NCBI GenBank assembly: GCA_019245275.1 | Contig: JAFARW010000123.1 | Location: 1-8,696, forward strand | Source of the DNA: Vulcanimicrobiota bacterium | GTDB taxonomy: Bacteria > Vulcanimicrobiota > Vulcanimicrobiia > Vulcanimicrobiales > Vulcanimicrobiaceae | Reading direction: 5' to 3' | DNA: 8,696 bases | In this document: positions 1-5,841 of the stretch, piece by piece | How the letters are laid out: the number at the start of each line of letters is the position of its first letter | How positions within the stretch are numbered: the stretch's first letter is position 1 | Made by a program: the position numbers and the translations under genes | Notes under the pieces: model-generated | Database searches by the model: none | What the model was told of the DNA's origin: nothing | What the model saw: only the letters and a program-made list of their open reading frames with translations

Positions 1-10
1 CGAATCGCGT

Positions 11-15
11 GAGGT
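11..15 (+). promoter_or_regulatory. Shine-Dalgarno GAGGT for the HdrB-like gene
   Basis: GAGGT ends 9 nt before the TTG at 25. It supports TTG initiation over the ATG at 91, which has no purine-rich stretch at a suitable distance. It is a short motif and could be chance. Confidence 0.45.
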
Positions 16-24
16 ACCTGTATC

Positions 25-975
25 TTGACCACCGCATTGCTCCCCGAGCAACAAGTAAGAGATGCGCATCGGCGCACGCACTCGGCCGAGATGAAGAAAT
101 ACGGCTTCTTTCCGGGCTGCGTTGCAAAAGAGTCGTGCAAGGAGCTCTTCAACTCGACGATGCTGCTCGCAGACAAACTTGGCATCGAACTGATCGAGCT
201 GACCGCGGCGTCGTGTTGCGGCGCTTCCGTTGTCAACGACACGAACCGTGACATTGCCCGCGTGCTGAACGCGCGGACGTATGCGCAGGCTGAAGCGCTC
301 GGACTGGACGACGTCATCACGATCTGCTCGACGTGCACGGGTCACATGCGCGCCGCAAACAAAGAGCTGCTCGACTCCGAAGAGCGGATGAATTCGGCGA
401 ACGCGATCCTCGGGAAGTTCGGCGCTAAGTACAGCGGCGGAGTGGTCGTGCGCCACCTGCTCTGGCTATTGATCGATGATATCGGCCTCGACGCGCTGCG
501 CGCGATGGTCGTGCGGCCGCTCAACGGGTTGCGCGTTGCGCCGTTTTACGGCTGCCACATCATTCGGCCCGAATCAGTCAACGGCTGGGAGTCAGCGCGA
601 AACCCGCATTCACTAGAGGATGTAATTGAGGCGATCGGTGGAGAAGCGATCGACTACGCCGGCAAGACGCGCTGCTGTGGATTCCACATCCAGCTCGAAA
701 AGGACGGTACGGCAACTTCAATGGTCGGTCAGAACATGCGGATTGCAAAAGATAAGGGCGCCGAAGTCGTGCTGACGCCGTGTCCGCTCTGCCACCTGGC
801 GCTCGACGGATACCAAGCGGATGCAGCCGCACGTTGGGGGCGAACCGATCTGCCGACGTTCCACCTGCCGCAGCTCGTTGCATTTGCGCTCGGCATTCCG
901 GCTGAAAAACTGGGGCTCAATAAACACTTGATCGATCCACGTCGGATCTTAACCGAACGCGAGCTGATCGCATAG
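25..975 (+). CDS. HdrB-like heterodisulfide reductase subunit B family protein (CCG-domain, iron-sulfur)
   Basis: This protein has two cysteine-rich CCG domains, each suited to hold a non-cubane [4Fe-4S] cluster, as in heterodisulfide reductase subunit B and the related SdhE subunit of some succinate dehydrogenases. Domain 1 uses C32, C64-C65 and C101/C104; domain 2 uses C177, C217-C218 and C253/C256. Spacings (31 and 35, then 39 and 34 residues) fit the family pattern CX31-39CCX34-35CXXC, and no ligand is missing. There is no transmembrane segment, so it is probably a peripheral cytosolic subunit passing electrons to or from a thiol/disulfide or quinone partner. The TTG start at 25 is chosen because GAGGT lies 9 nt upstream and a possible upstream stop overlaps it (TTGA). 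The ATG at 91, giving MKKYGFFPGC, matches the usual family N-terminus and is a serious alternative, although it has no ribosome binding site. Partner subunits are expected to the left. The exact complex cannot be told from this gene alone; LutA/GlpC-type relatives also carry CCG domains. Confidence 0.88.
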   Translation: MTTALLPEQQVRDAHRRTHSAEMKKYGFFPGCVAKESCKELFNSTMLLADKLGIELIELTAASCCGASVVNDTNRDIARVLNARTYAQAEALGLDDVITICSTCTGHMRAANKELLDSEERMNSANAILGKFGAKYSGGVVVRHLLWLLIDDIGLDALRAMVVRPLNGLRVAPFYGCHIIRPESVNGWESARNPHSLEDVIEAIGGEAIDYAGKTRCCGFHIQLEKDGTATSMVGQNMRIAKDKGAEVVLTPCPLCHLALDGYQADAAARWGRTDLPTFHLPQLVAFALGIPAEKLGLNKHLIDPRRILTERELIA

Positions 976-1013
976 CGGCTCGTAAAGCGACGCTAAGGAC
1001 GACTCTTTGCGGC

Positions 1014-2081
1014 GTGGCCGCATTTTTATTTTTCACATCCGGCCCGCGCACCCCGTATAACAACGCAGAGGCGCAAGCGCCTTCGCTCGCCCAGTCGCTC
1101 GATCAATATTTAGCAACGGCCGCAAAGAGCGGCTTTTCAGGTGGCATCGTGGTCGAGCGCGACGGCGAAGCGATCTTGAAGAAAGGCTACGGCATCGCGG
1201 ATACGGCGAATAGTACGCCGTTTTCGGCCAGGACCGTTGCTCAAATCGGGTCGATAGCAAAGACCTTTACGGCGATGGCAATCGCGCAACTCGCAATCGA
1301 CGGGAAGATCGATTTGAATGCGCCGGTTTCCAAATATCTTCCCGAGGCGGCTCAGCCCGCCGCATCAGCGACGGTCAAAGAGCTGCTGACGCACCGCAGC
1401 GGCATCCGCGCGGAGTGCGGCGACGATTTTCAGGCGCTGTCAGAGTCCGAGCTCTTAACGAAGTGCATGGCGCTTCCACTGAAGCACCCTCGCGGTCAGT
1501 ATGCGTACTCAAATATGGCATACAGCATTCTCGCCGCGGTTATCGCTCATGTATCACGGCAAGATTGGGAAACGTATTTGCGTGCTCATATTTGGGAGCC
1601 GGCGGGGATGACGCGCACGCTCTTTGCTGATTCGAAAGTCGCAGACGTTGAGTTTGCTGCGGGATCGCTTCACGGTCAGCGGCAGGCGCCAATCATTGAG
1701 TCTCTTAGATCGATCGCGCCGAACGATTGGAATTTACAAGGATGCTGCGGCGTCGAATCATCGCTCGATGACATGCAGCGCTTCGGCAGGTATCTTTTTT
1801 CAGATACTTCTTCGCTCTCGCCGGCAGTGCGCCGCTTGATGCTGGCGCCGCTGGCAGATGATGACAGCGGCGCACAGGTCGGCTTCGGACTCTATTTCAG
1901 GCGCGACGCTTCCGGCAGACTAAGTCGCGTCGGTCATTCCGGGTCGGACGGCGTCTTCTTCAGTTATTTCGGCTGGCTGCCGCAGCACCAGATCCGCTTC
2001 TATTTCGTCGGGACGAACGGTGAAGATGCGGTGCGGCCCGTCGTTGTGCATGTGATCGATATACTATCGCACGCGTCGTGA
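1014..2081 (+). CDS. Exported serine hydrolase, beta-lactamase / class C PBP family
   Basis: Members of this family are serine hydrolases: D,D-peptidases, esterases or beta-lactamase-like enzymes. The catalytic SxxK tetrad is S80-I-A-K83, the YxN motif is Y165-S-N167, and the third motif is H308-S-G310, replacing the KTG of true beta-lactamases, as is usual in esterase/PBP4*-like members. The family signature LLTHRSGI is at 124-131. The N-terminus is hydrophobic and ends in a signal-peptidase-like AQA near residue 22, so export is likely. GTG at 1014 is the only usual start codon after the last in-frame stop (921-923), but in-frame codons just upstream encode RKATLRTT, which resembles the basic part of a signal peptide, so the true start may be earlier (see findings). 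AAGGA at 995-999 is 14 nt away, too far to be convincing. Four cysteines (C135, C151, C244, C245) could form disulfides after export. It follows the HdrB-like gene by 38 nt, and its end overlaps the convergent VOC gene by 18 nt. Substrate is unknown. Confidence 0.88.
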   Translation: MAAFLFFTSGPRTPYNNAEAQAPSLAQSLDQYLATAAKSGFSGGIVVERDGEAILKKGYGIADTANSTPFSARTVAQIGSIAKTFTAMAIAQLAIDGKIDLNAPVSKYLPEAAQPAASATVKELLTHRSGIRAECGDDFQALSESELLTKCMALPLKHPRGQYAYSNMAYSILAAVIAHVSRQDWETYLRAHIWEPAGMTRTLFADSKVADVEFAAGSLHGQRQAPIIESLRSIAPNDWNLQGCCGVESSLDDMQRFGRYLFSDTSSLSPAVRRLMLAPLADDDSGAQVGFGLYFRRDASGRLSRVGHSGSDGVFFSYFGWLPQHQIRFYFVGTNGEDAVRPVVVHVIDILSHAS

Positions 2082-2483
2082 CGGTGAGCGGCGGGGCTTC
2101 TTCTTAAGCGCGTTTTGTACCGAGAGCTCCCAACGATAACCGTCGGGATCGTGGAACCATAACCCCATGTGCGGGGAACCAGGTCCTTCGGGACCGATCT
2201 CATCGCCCGGGTCTTCGAGCTTAACGCCGCTCTTCTTTAACGCCTCGAGCGCGGCGCGCAGCGCGCTCATGTTCTTGAGATGAAACGACATGTGCTCGAG
2301 CGCTTCGGAATTCGGCTTTCCTTTAAATAAGGCGATCGTGAGATAGCGATTACTAACGGCGATGCCGTCCTTAAATCGGAAGTCTTCCGCAAAATCGAAG
2401 TTCTTGGTCCAAAAACTGGCGCTGCGCTCCGGATCGCGGACGGCGAGGCTGAAGTGTCCGACGGCGCCAAGCTTGATCGTCAC
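2064..2483 (-). CDS. VOC family protein (glyoxalase/bleomycin-resistance fold)
   Basis: The 139-residue protein has the vicinal-oxygen-chelate layout: an opening strand VGHFSLAV with H10, a central strand around LEHMSFHL with H64 and H68, and a closing DPDGYRWEL with E119. H10, H64 and E119 are the likely metal ligands. The GSPHMGLWFHDPDGY stretch (102-116) is typical of the C-terminal half of glyoxalase-I-like and dioxygenase-like members. The tail (127-139) is unusually basic, with eight Lys/Arg. There is no signal peptide, so it is cytosolic. It starts at GTG, whose last two bases are also the first two of the TGA stop of the upstream peptidase gene (GTGA overlap), so it should be translationally coupled to that gene. 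Its 3' end overlaps the convergent serine hydrolase gene by 18 nt. VOC proteins span glyoxalases, epimerases, fosfomycin/bleomycin resistance and dioxygenases; the sequence does not say which. Confidence 0.87.
   Translation of the reverse strand: MTIKLGAVGHFSLAVRDPERSASFWTKNFDFAEDFRFKDGIAVSNRYLTIALFKGKPNSEALEHMSFHLKNMSALRAALEALKKSGVKLEDPGDEIGPEGPGSPHMGLWFHDPDGYRWELSVQNALKKKPRRSPSRRVR
2480..2483 (-). other. GTGA stop/start overlap coupling peptidase and VOC genes
   Basis: On the minus strand the VOC start GTG and the peptidase stop TGA share two bases. This is the classic layout for translational coupling and supports both the GTG start and a two-gene operon. Confidence 0.8.
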
Positions 2484-3673
2484 TGGGCGCCGGATTCCAC
2501 GGTGCGAACAGCACGGATCATCTTCATCACGCGCTCGACCGGCAAGCCGTAAATCGTAACGCCCTCGCGACCGGTCATCGTCCGGGCCGAGAAGAGCGCG
2601 TCGTAAATCGCATATTCCGTCGCTTCCACGGTAGCTCCATAGAGCTCGTTCAGGACATCGGTGTCTTCGACGAGCTGCCCGGTGGGTGAAGACACGTTGA
2701 AGTTTCTGTCGCGCTTGTACAAATAGGATGTGCTGAAGGCGATGAAAATATCACCGCTACCAATGTGAGACGTCATGCCGACTCTGCCCATGCCGAGCTC
2801 GACGCGCTTTGCAAGTGCGTACAGCTGCCGATGGTCGAGCGGTGCATTTGTCGCGACCACAATGATGATGCTCCCGTCACTCGTCCGGCCTCGTGATCGG
2901 ATGAAACTTGCGCGCTTGGGAAAGACGGGCAGGTATTGATTCCGGAGTGTTCGGCCGACATGCACGCCGTCGATCGTCAGGAACGCCCGAGACGATGCCG
3001 TGTTGTCGTTAACCAGCACGCCGACAACATAGCCGCCCAGCTTTGCGGGAAGCACGCGCGACGCCGACCCGATTCCGGCTTTGAAGCCGAACGCTTCCAT
3101 GCCGGTACCGGCGCCGACGCTTCCGCGTGAGAACTGTCCCGACTTGGCAGTGCGCAACAGTGCGGTTACGTCTTGCGAGCTAATATGGCGTCCGCGGATG
3201 TCGTTGAGCGTTTGATCGTCACACTCTGCGACGACCGGGAGCGGCACGTCGTCGCTGAGGCCAATCTGAGGATAGCGCTGCATCATCCAGGTAATGACGC
3301 CGTCGTCGGCGAGCCCGATGTCGAGCGTATCGGTCAGCACGATCGGTGTTTCCAAATAGCCGGCTTCATCGACCCAATGCGTGCCGGTCATCTCGCCGTT
3401 ACCGTTGTATGGTTCTGATGCCGCGGCTACTTTCACGTTCCAAGGATCGGAGTCGGGAAAGATGACCGTCGCACCGGTCCGCACGTTCGGGCCTTCGATT
3501 TTCGTCAAATGAGCGATACGCACGCCCGGTACGTCGGTAATCCCATCGAAGTGGCCGCGCGCATACAATCCGCCTTCGAGCGCCGCGCGCAGCGGAGCAG
3601 CCGATGCGCTGCAGCACAACGCTGCAAGAATGAGCGCAAGCGGAAAGCGAACGGATACTTTTCGCCTTGACAC
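2480..3673 (-). CDS. P1 family peptidase (DmpA/BapA-type, S58), exported
   Basis: This is an N-terminal-nucleophile aminopeptidase of the DmpA family, whose members cleave themselves into two chains and remove N-terminal residues, including D- or beta-amino acids. The self-cleavage site is G267-S268 in the stretch DGSIIIVVATNAPL, with S268 as nucleophile. The conserved GSVGAGTGMEAFG lies at 184-196. VLVNDN (219-224) gives the Asn thought to help form the oxyanion hole. GSGDIFIAFST (305-315) carries S306, 38 residues after the nucleophile, the same spacing as S250 and S288 of the known enzymes. D308 stands where BapA has Glu290, as I recall it. Residues 1-26 form a signal peptide (MSRRK basic end, hydrophobic core, ASA before A26), so it acts outside the cytoplasm. 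At 397 aa it is full length. The start is GTG; no Shine-Dalgarno is seen, but TAAACT lies 8 nt upstream. It overlaps the downstream VOC gene by 4 nt and is divergent from pckA. Confidence 0.92.
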   Translation of the reverse strand: MSRRKVSVRFPLALILAALCCSASAAPLRAALEGGLYARGHFDGITDVPGVRIAHLTKIEGPNVRTGATVIFPDSDPWNVKVAAASEPYNGNGEMTGTHWVDEAGYLETPIVLTDTLDIGLADDGVITWMMQRYPQIGLSDDVPLPVVAECDDQTLNDIRGRHISSQDVTALLRTAKSGQFSRGSVGAGTGMEAFGFKAGIGSASRVLPAKLGGYVVGVLVNDNTASSRAFLTIDGVHVGRTLRNQYLPVFPKRASFIRSRGRTSDGSIIIVVATNAPLDHRQLYALAKRVELGMGRVGMTSHIGSGDIFIAFSTSYLYKRDRNFNVSSPTGQLVEDTDVLNELYGATVEATEYAIYDALFSARTMTGREGVTIYGLPVERVMKMIRAVRTVESGAQ

Positions 3674-3681
3674 GCGGGCCT

Positions 3682-3687
3682 AGTTTA
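3682..3687 (-). promoter_or_regulatory. Possible -10 element (TAAACT) just before the P1 peptidase start
   Basis: Read on the minus strand, TAAACT (TANNNT pattern) ends 8 nt before the GTG start. Transcription from it would begin at or next to the start codon, giving a leaderless or near-leaderless message, which would fit the missing Shine-Dalgarno. No clear -35 is present. Weak evidence. Confidence 0.25.
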
Positions 3688-3704
3688 CAGGAGACTGGAT
3701 GGAC

Positions 3705-3721
3705 GCCTGCCGCCTGCAGGC
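3705..3721 (+). promoter_or_regulatory. GC-rich hairpin candidate between P1 peptidase and pckA
   Basis: GCCTGC (3705-3710) can pair with GCAGGC (3716-3721) around a 5-nt loop. The second half also forms a 10-bp perfect palindrome, GCCTGCAGGC (3712-3721), and CGCCTGC is repeated in tandem at 3704-3717. It lies in the only sizeable divergent gap and could be an operator or leader hairpin for either gene. There is no T tract, so it is not a terminator. Confidence 0.25.
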
Positions 3722-3727
3722 CACTCC

Positions 3728-3755
3728 TTTTCACGCACCTAATTTGCTTTAAAAA
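3728..3755 (+). promoter_or_regulatory. pckA: Weak candidate promoter for pckA
   Basis: TTTTCA (3728-3733) and TAAAAA (3750-3755) are separated by 16 nt; each matches the sigma-70-type consensus at four of six positions. A start about 7 nt downstream would leave a leader of roughly 19 nt that still holds the GGAGG. This is the most A/T-rich part of the gap, but the match is modest. Confidence 0.25.
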
Positions 3756-3763
3756 TAGGCTTC

Positions 3764-3768
3764 GGAGG
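3764..3768 (+). promoter_or_regulatory. pckA: Shine-Dalgarno GGAGG for pckA
   Basis: GGAGG is the strongest ribosome binding site in the window. It abuts an in-frame ATG at 3769 with no spacing, which would not work, and lies 12 nt before the ATG at 3781, somewhat long but usable. It therefore favours 3781 as the start. Confidence 0.6.
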
Positions 3769-3780
3769 ATGTCCCTAGCG

Positions 3781-5349
3781 ATGCTTACGGTCTCACCCCA
3801 AATCAAAGCCGCTCGCATATTCGAAAACCTATCGCCGGCGGAACTGTACGAACACGCTCTCGCGCGCAAAGAAGGCGTCGTGGGAGCCGATGGACAGCTG
3901 CTGGTCGACACCGGTGATCACACCGGGCGTTCACCGAACGACAAGTTCTTTGTTCGCGAACCATCGAGTGAAGCGCACATCGCTTGGGGCAAGACGAATA
4001 AACCGATCGACGCGGCGGCATTTGACGCACTCTACGATCGCGTGGCTGCGTATCTCTCGGAGCGGGACGTTTATTCGCTCGATTGCTACGTTGGGGCTGA
4101 CGAACGCTACCGGCTTGCGGTACGCGTTCAGACCGAGCTCGCGTGGCAGAATCTCTTCGCGCGCGACCTCTTCATCATCCCGGAGCAGAGCGATGCGCAG
4201 TTCGAGCCCGATTTCACGGTTGTCGACGCGGCGCAGTTCCAAGCTGAGCCGGAGCGCGACCACACGAACTCGGCCACTTTTATTCTCGTCAATTTTGCGA
4301 AGCGCATGATTCTGATCGGTGGAACGCGTTATGCCGGTGAGATCAAGAAATCGGTTTTCACTGTGATGAACTATCTAATGCCGCTGCGCGACGTGCTTCC
4401 AATGCATTGTTCAGCCAATGTCGGTCACGATGGCGACGTCGCGATCTTCTTCGGCCTCTCCGGCACCGGCAAGACGACGCTTTCCGCGGATTCAAAGCGC
4501 CCGCTGATTGGCGATGACGAGCACGGCTGGTCGCAAGACGGTGTCTTCAACTTCGAAGGCGGCTGCTATGCGAAGGTCATCCGCCTTTCAAAAACGGCCG
4601 AACCCGAGATTTGGGCGGCATCCCATCGCTTTGGAACCGTACTTGAGAACGTCGTCTACGACCCCAAGACGCGCCAGCTGGATCTCGATTCGCAAGCGAA
4701 GACCGAAAACACGCGCTCCGGCTACCCGATCGAGTTCATCGGGAATATCGTGCCTGGATCGAAAGCCGGCCACCCGCGCACGATCATCATGCTCACGGCG
4801 GATGCCTTCGGTGTTCTGCCCCCGATTGCGAAACTGACACGCGATCAGGCAATGTACCACTTCCTCTCGGGTTACACGGCAAAAGTTGCCGGCACTGAAC
4901 GTGGGATCACCGAGCCGCAAGCAACGTTTTCGACGTGTTTCGGCGCCCCGTTCATGGTGCACCATCCGACGGTCTACGCAAATCTGCTCGGCGAGCGAAT
5001 CGATCGCCATGGCGTCGATTGCTGGCTTGTCAACACCGGATGGACCGGCGGTGCATATGGTGTTGGAGAGCGGATGTCGATCGCGCACACGCGCGCGATG
5101 GTCAACGCCGCGCTCGAAGGAAAGCTCAGCGACGTCGCTTTCGAGGGCGAGCCGTTTTTCGGTCTCGAGATTCCCGCAACGGTTCCCGGCGTGCCGAACG
5201 AAGTGCTGAACCCGCGTAACGCCTGGAGCGACAAAGCAGGTTACGATGCGACCGCTAGACGTCTCGCGGGCTTGTTTGCCGACAACTTCAAGCAATTCGA
5301 AGCGCAAGCGTCGGAAGGAGTGCGGCTCGCCGCTATTCGTCCGCAGTAA
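3781..5349 (+). CDS. pckA: Phosphoenolpyruvate carboxykinase (ATP)
   Basis: PckA converts oxaloacetate and ATP to PEP, CO2 and ADP in the cytosol, the committed entry to gluconeogenesis from TCA intermediates; some organisms run it in reverse to fix CO2. Numbered from ATG 3781 (522 aa, close to the usual 520-540): substrate-binding GRSPNDK at 49-55 with R50; GEIKKSVFTVMNYLMP at 187-201 with K189/K190; MHCSAN at 208-213 with H209; the ATP P-loop GLSGTGKTTLSAD at 225-237; the metal-binding GDDEHGW at 244-250; R312 in the ENTRSGYPI stretch; and GITEPQATFSTCFGAPF at 375-391. These mark the ATP type, not the GTP type. All expected catalytic residues are present. In-frame sequence upstream to 3667 is open but does not look like family sequence and would overlap the divergent peptidase start. 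GGAGG upstream supports 3781; ATG 3769 is in frame but too close to it. Its 3' end overlaps the convergent HAD gene by 17 nt. Confidence 0.97.
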   Translation: MLTVSPQIKAARIFENLSPAELYEHALARKEGVVGADGQLLVDTGDHTGRSPNDKFFVREPSSEAHIAWGKTNKPIDAAAFDALYDRVAAYLSERDVYSLDCYVGADERYRLAVRVQTELAWQNLFARDLFIIPEQSDAQFEPDFTVVDAAQFQAEPERDHTNSATFILVNFAKRMILIGGTRYAGEIKKSVFTVMNYLMPLRDVLPMHCSANVGHDGDVAIFFGLSGTGKTTLSADSKRPLIGDDEHGWSQDGVFNFEGGCYAKVIRLSKTAEPEIWAASHRFGTVLENVVYDPKTRQLDLDSQAKTENTRSGYPIEFIGNIVPGSKAGHPRTIIMLTADAFGVLPPIAKLTRDQAMYHFLSGYTAKVAGTERGITEPQATFSTCFGAPFMVHHPTVYANLLGERIDRHGVDCWLVNTGWTGGAYGVGERMSIAHTRAMVNAALEGKLSDVAFEGEPFFGLEIPATVPGVPNEVLNPRNAWSDKAGYDATARRLAGLFADNFKQFEAQASEGVRLAAIRPQ

Positions 5350-5800
5350 CCAGGACGATTTCGCCGGTCCGGTCGGCCTCGAACTTCAATTGTCGCAGTT
5401 CCTCGATCGTCTTATCGGCACGTAGCGCCGTGCGACCGCGGCGCGCGATAGCTATGACGTCCATTCCGGCAGCTTTACCGGCTTCAACTCCAGATGAACT
5501 GTCTTCGATGACGAGACATGCTTCCGGGCTGACTCTGAGAAGTTCGGCGGCCCGCACGTAGCAGGCCGGGGACGGTTTCGTTTCAGCGACGTCGTCTGCA
5601 CTGACAAGGATTTGTGGTAACGGCAGACGCGCCTGGCGCAGCAAGCGTAGCGCGAAATTCGTACCGCATGAGGTGACGACGGCCCACCGTAAGCCGGCGA
5701 GATGCTCAAGGAATTCAGTTGCGCCGTCGACCGCGATGCCGTTTCCATCCACGAGCGTTCCGAAGAGGTCGCAAAGTATCGCGCGATATCGCCGGCGCAT
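5333..5800 (-). CDS. HAD superfamily hydrolase, short, apparently without a C1 cap
   Basis: All four HAD core motifs are visible. Motif I is CDLFGTLVD with nucleophile D11; motif II is VVTSCGTN with T43/S44; motif III is K75 in ETKPSP; motif IV is IEDSSSGVEAG with E99-D100. The order, and the SSGVEAG loop, place it with the beta-phosphoglucomutase/phosphoglycolate phosphatase branch. Two things are odd. The second motif-I aspartate, the general acid/base in phosphatases, is F13, as in haloacid dehalogenases (DxF/Y). Only about 30 residues separate motifs I and II, where this branch usually has a helical cap of some 60-70 residues, so the protein is 155 aa instead of about 215. The ATG at 5800 is the only start available before motif I, so a longer N-terminus does not explain this. 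It overlaps pckA at the 3' end and is divergent from the phosphofructokinase gene, 41 nt away. Substrate unknown; a housekeeping phosphatase or a degenerate member are both possible. Confidence 0.85.
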   Translation of the reverse strand: MRRRYRAILCDLFGTLVDGNGIAVDGATEFLEHLAGLRWAVVTSCGTNFALRLLRQARLPLPQILVSADDVAETKPSPACYVRAAELLRVSPEACLVIEDSSSGVEAGKAAGMDVIAIARRGRTALRADKTIEELRQLKFEADRTGEIVLVTADE

Positions 5801-5825
5801 CTCAGCAAAGAGTTGCTCTTGGGAG
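5801..5825. promoter_or_regulatory. Imperfect inverted repeat in the HAD/phosphofructokinase divergent gap
   Basis: AAGAG (5808-5812) and CTCTT (5816-5820) form a perfect 5-bp inverted repeat around TTG. The symmetry continues with C5806/G5822 and CTC (5801-5803)/GAG (5823-5825), giving nine pairs across 25 nt. It fills most of the 41-nt gap between the two divergent starts, where a shared operator would sit. It may be chance. Confidence 0.25.
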
Positions 5826-5829
5826 CGCG

Positions 5830-5835
5830 TAACCT
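5830..5835 (+). promoter_or_regulatory. Possible -10 element (TAACCT) just before the phosphofructokinase start
   Basis: TAACCT fits TANNNT and ends 6 nt before the ATG, a spacing that would give a leaderless message. The start has no Shine-Dalgarno in reach (GGGAG at 5821-5825 is 16 nt away). No good -35 is seen, so this is weak. Confidence 0.2.
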
Positions 5836-5841
5836 TGCCGC

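Noticed and set aside
1..28. C-terminal end of an upstream gene
   Set aside because: Two frames end here (10-12 and 26-28) and at most eight residues are visible, so no coding call can be made.
3667..3672. TTGACA, a perfect -35 hexamer
   Set aside because: It overlaps the peptidase start codon, and no -10-like sequence lies 16-18 nt downstream on the plus strand.
3399..3911. 170-aa minus-strand frame across the peptidase start and the pckA start
   Set aside because: It covers the coding ends of two recognised genes, is Cys/Arg/Ser-rich, and shows no motif.
4588..5307. 239-aa open frame on the minus strand inside pckA
   Set aside because: It lies opposite an intact, highly conserved pckA and has no recognisable domain; long antisense frames are common in GC-rich coding sequence.
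5337..5358. TCGTCC/GGACGA 6-bp hairpin spanning the pckA and HAD stops, as a bidirectional terminator
   Set aside because: The stem is short, the loop is 10 nt, and there is no T tract on either strand.
5783..5792. Perfect 10-bp palindrome GCGATATCGC near the HAD start
   Set aside because: It falls within HAD codons 3-6, encoding RRYR-type residues from CG-rich codons; a 10-bp palindrome is not surprising in this composition.
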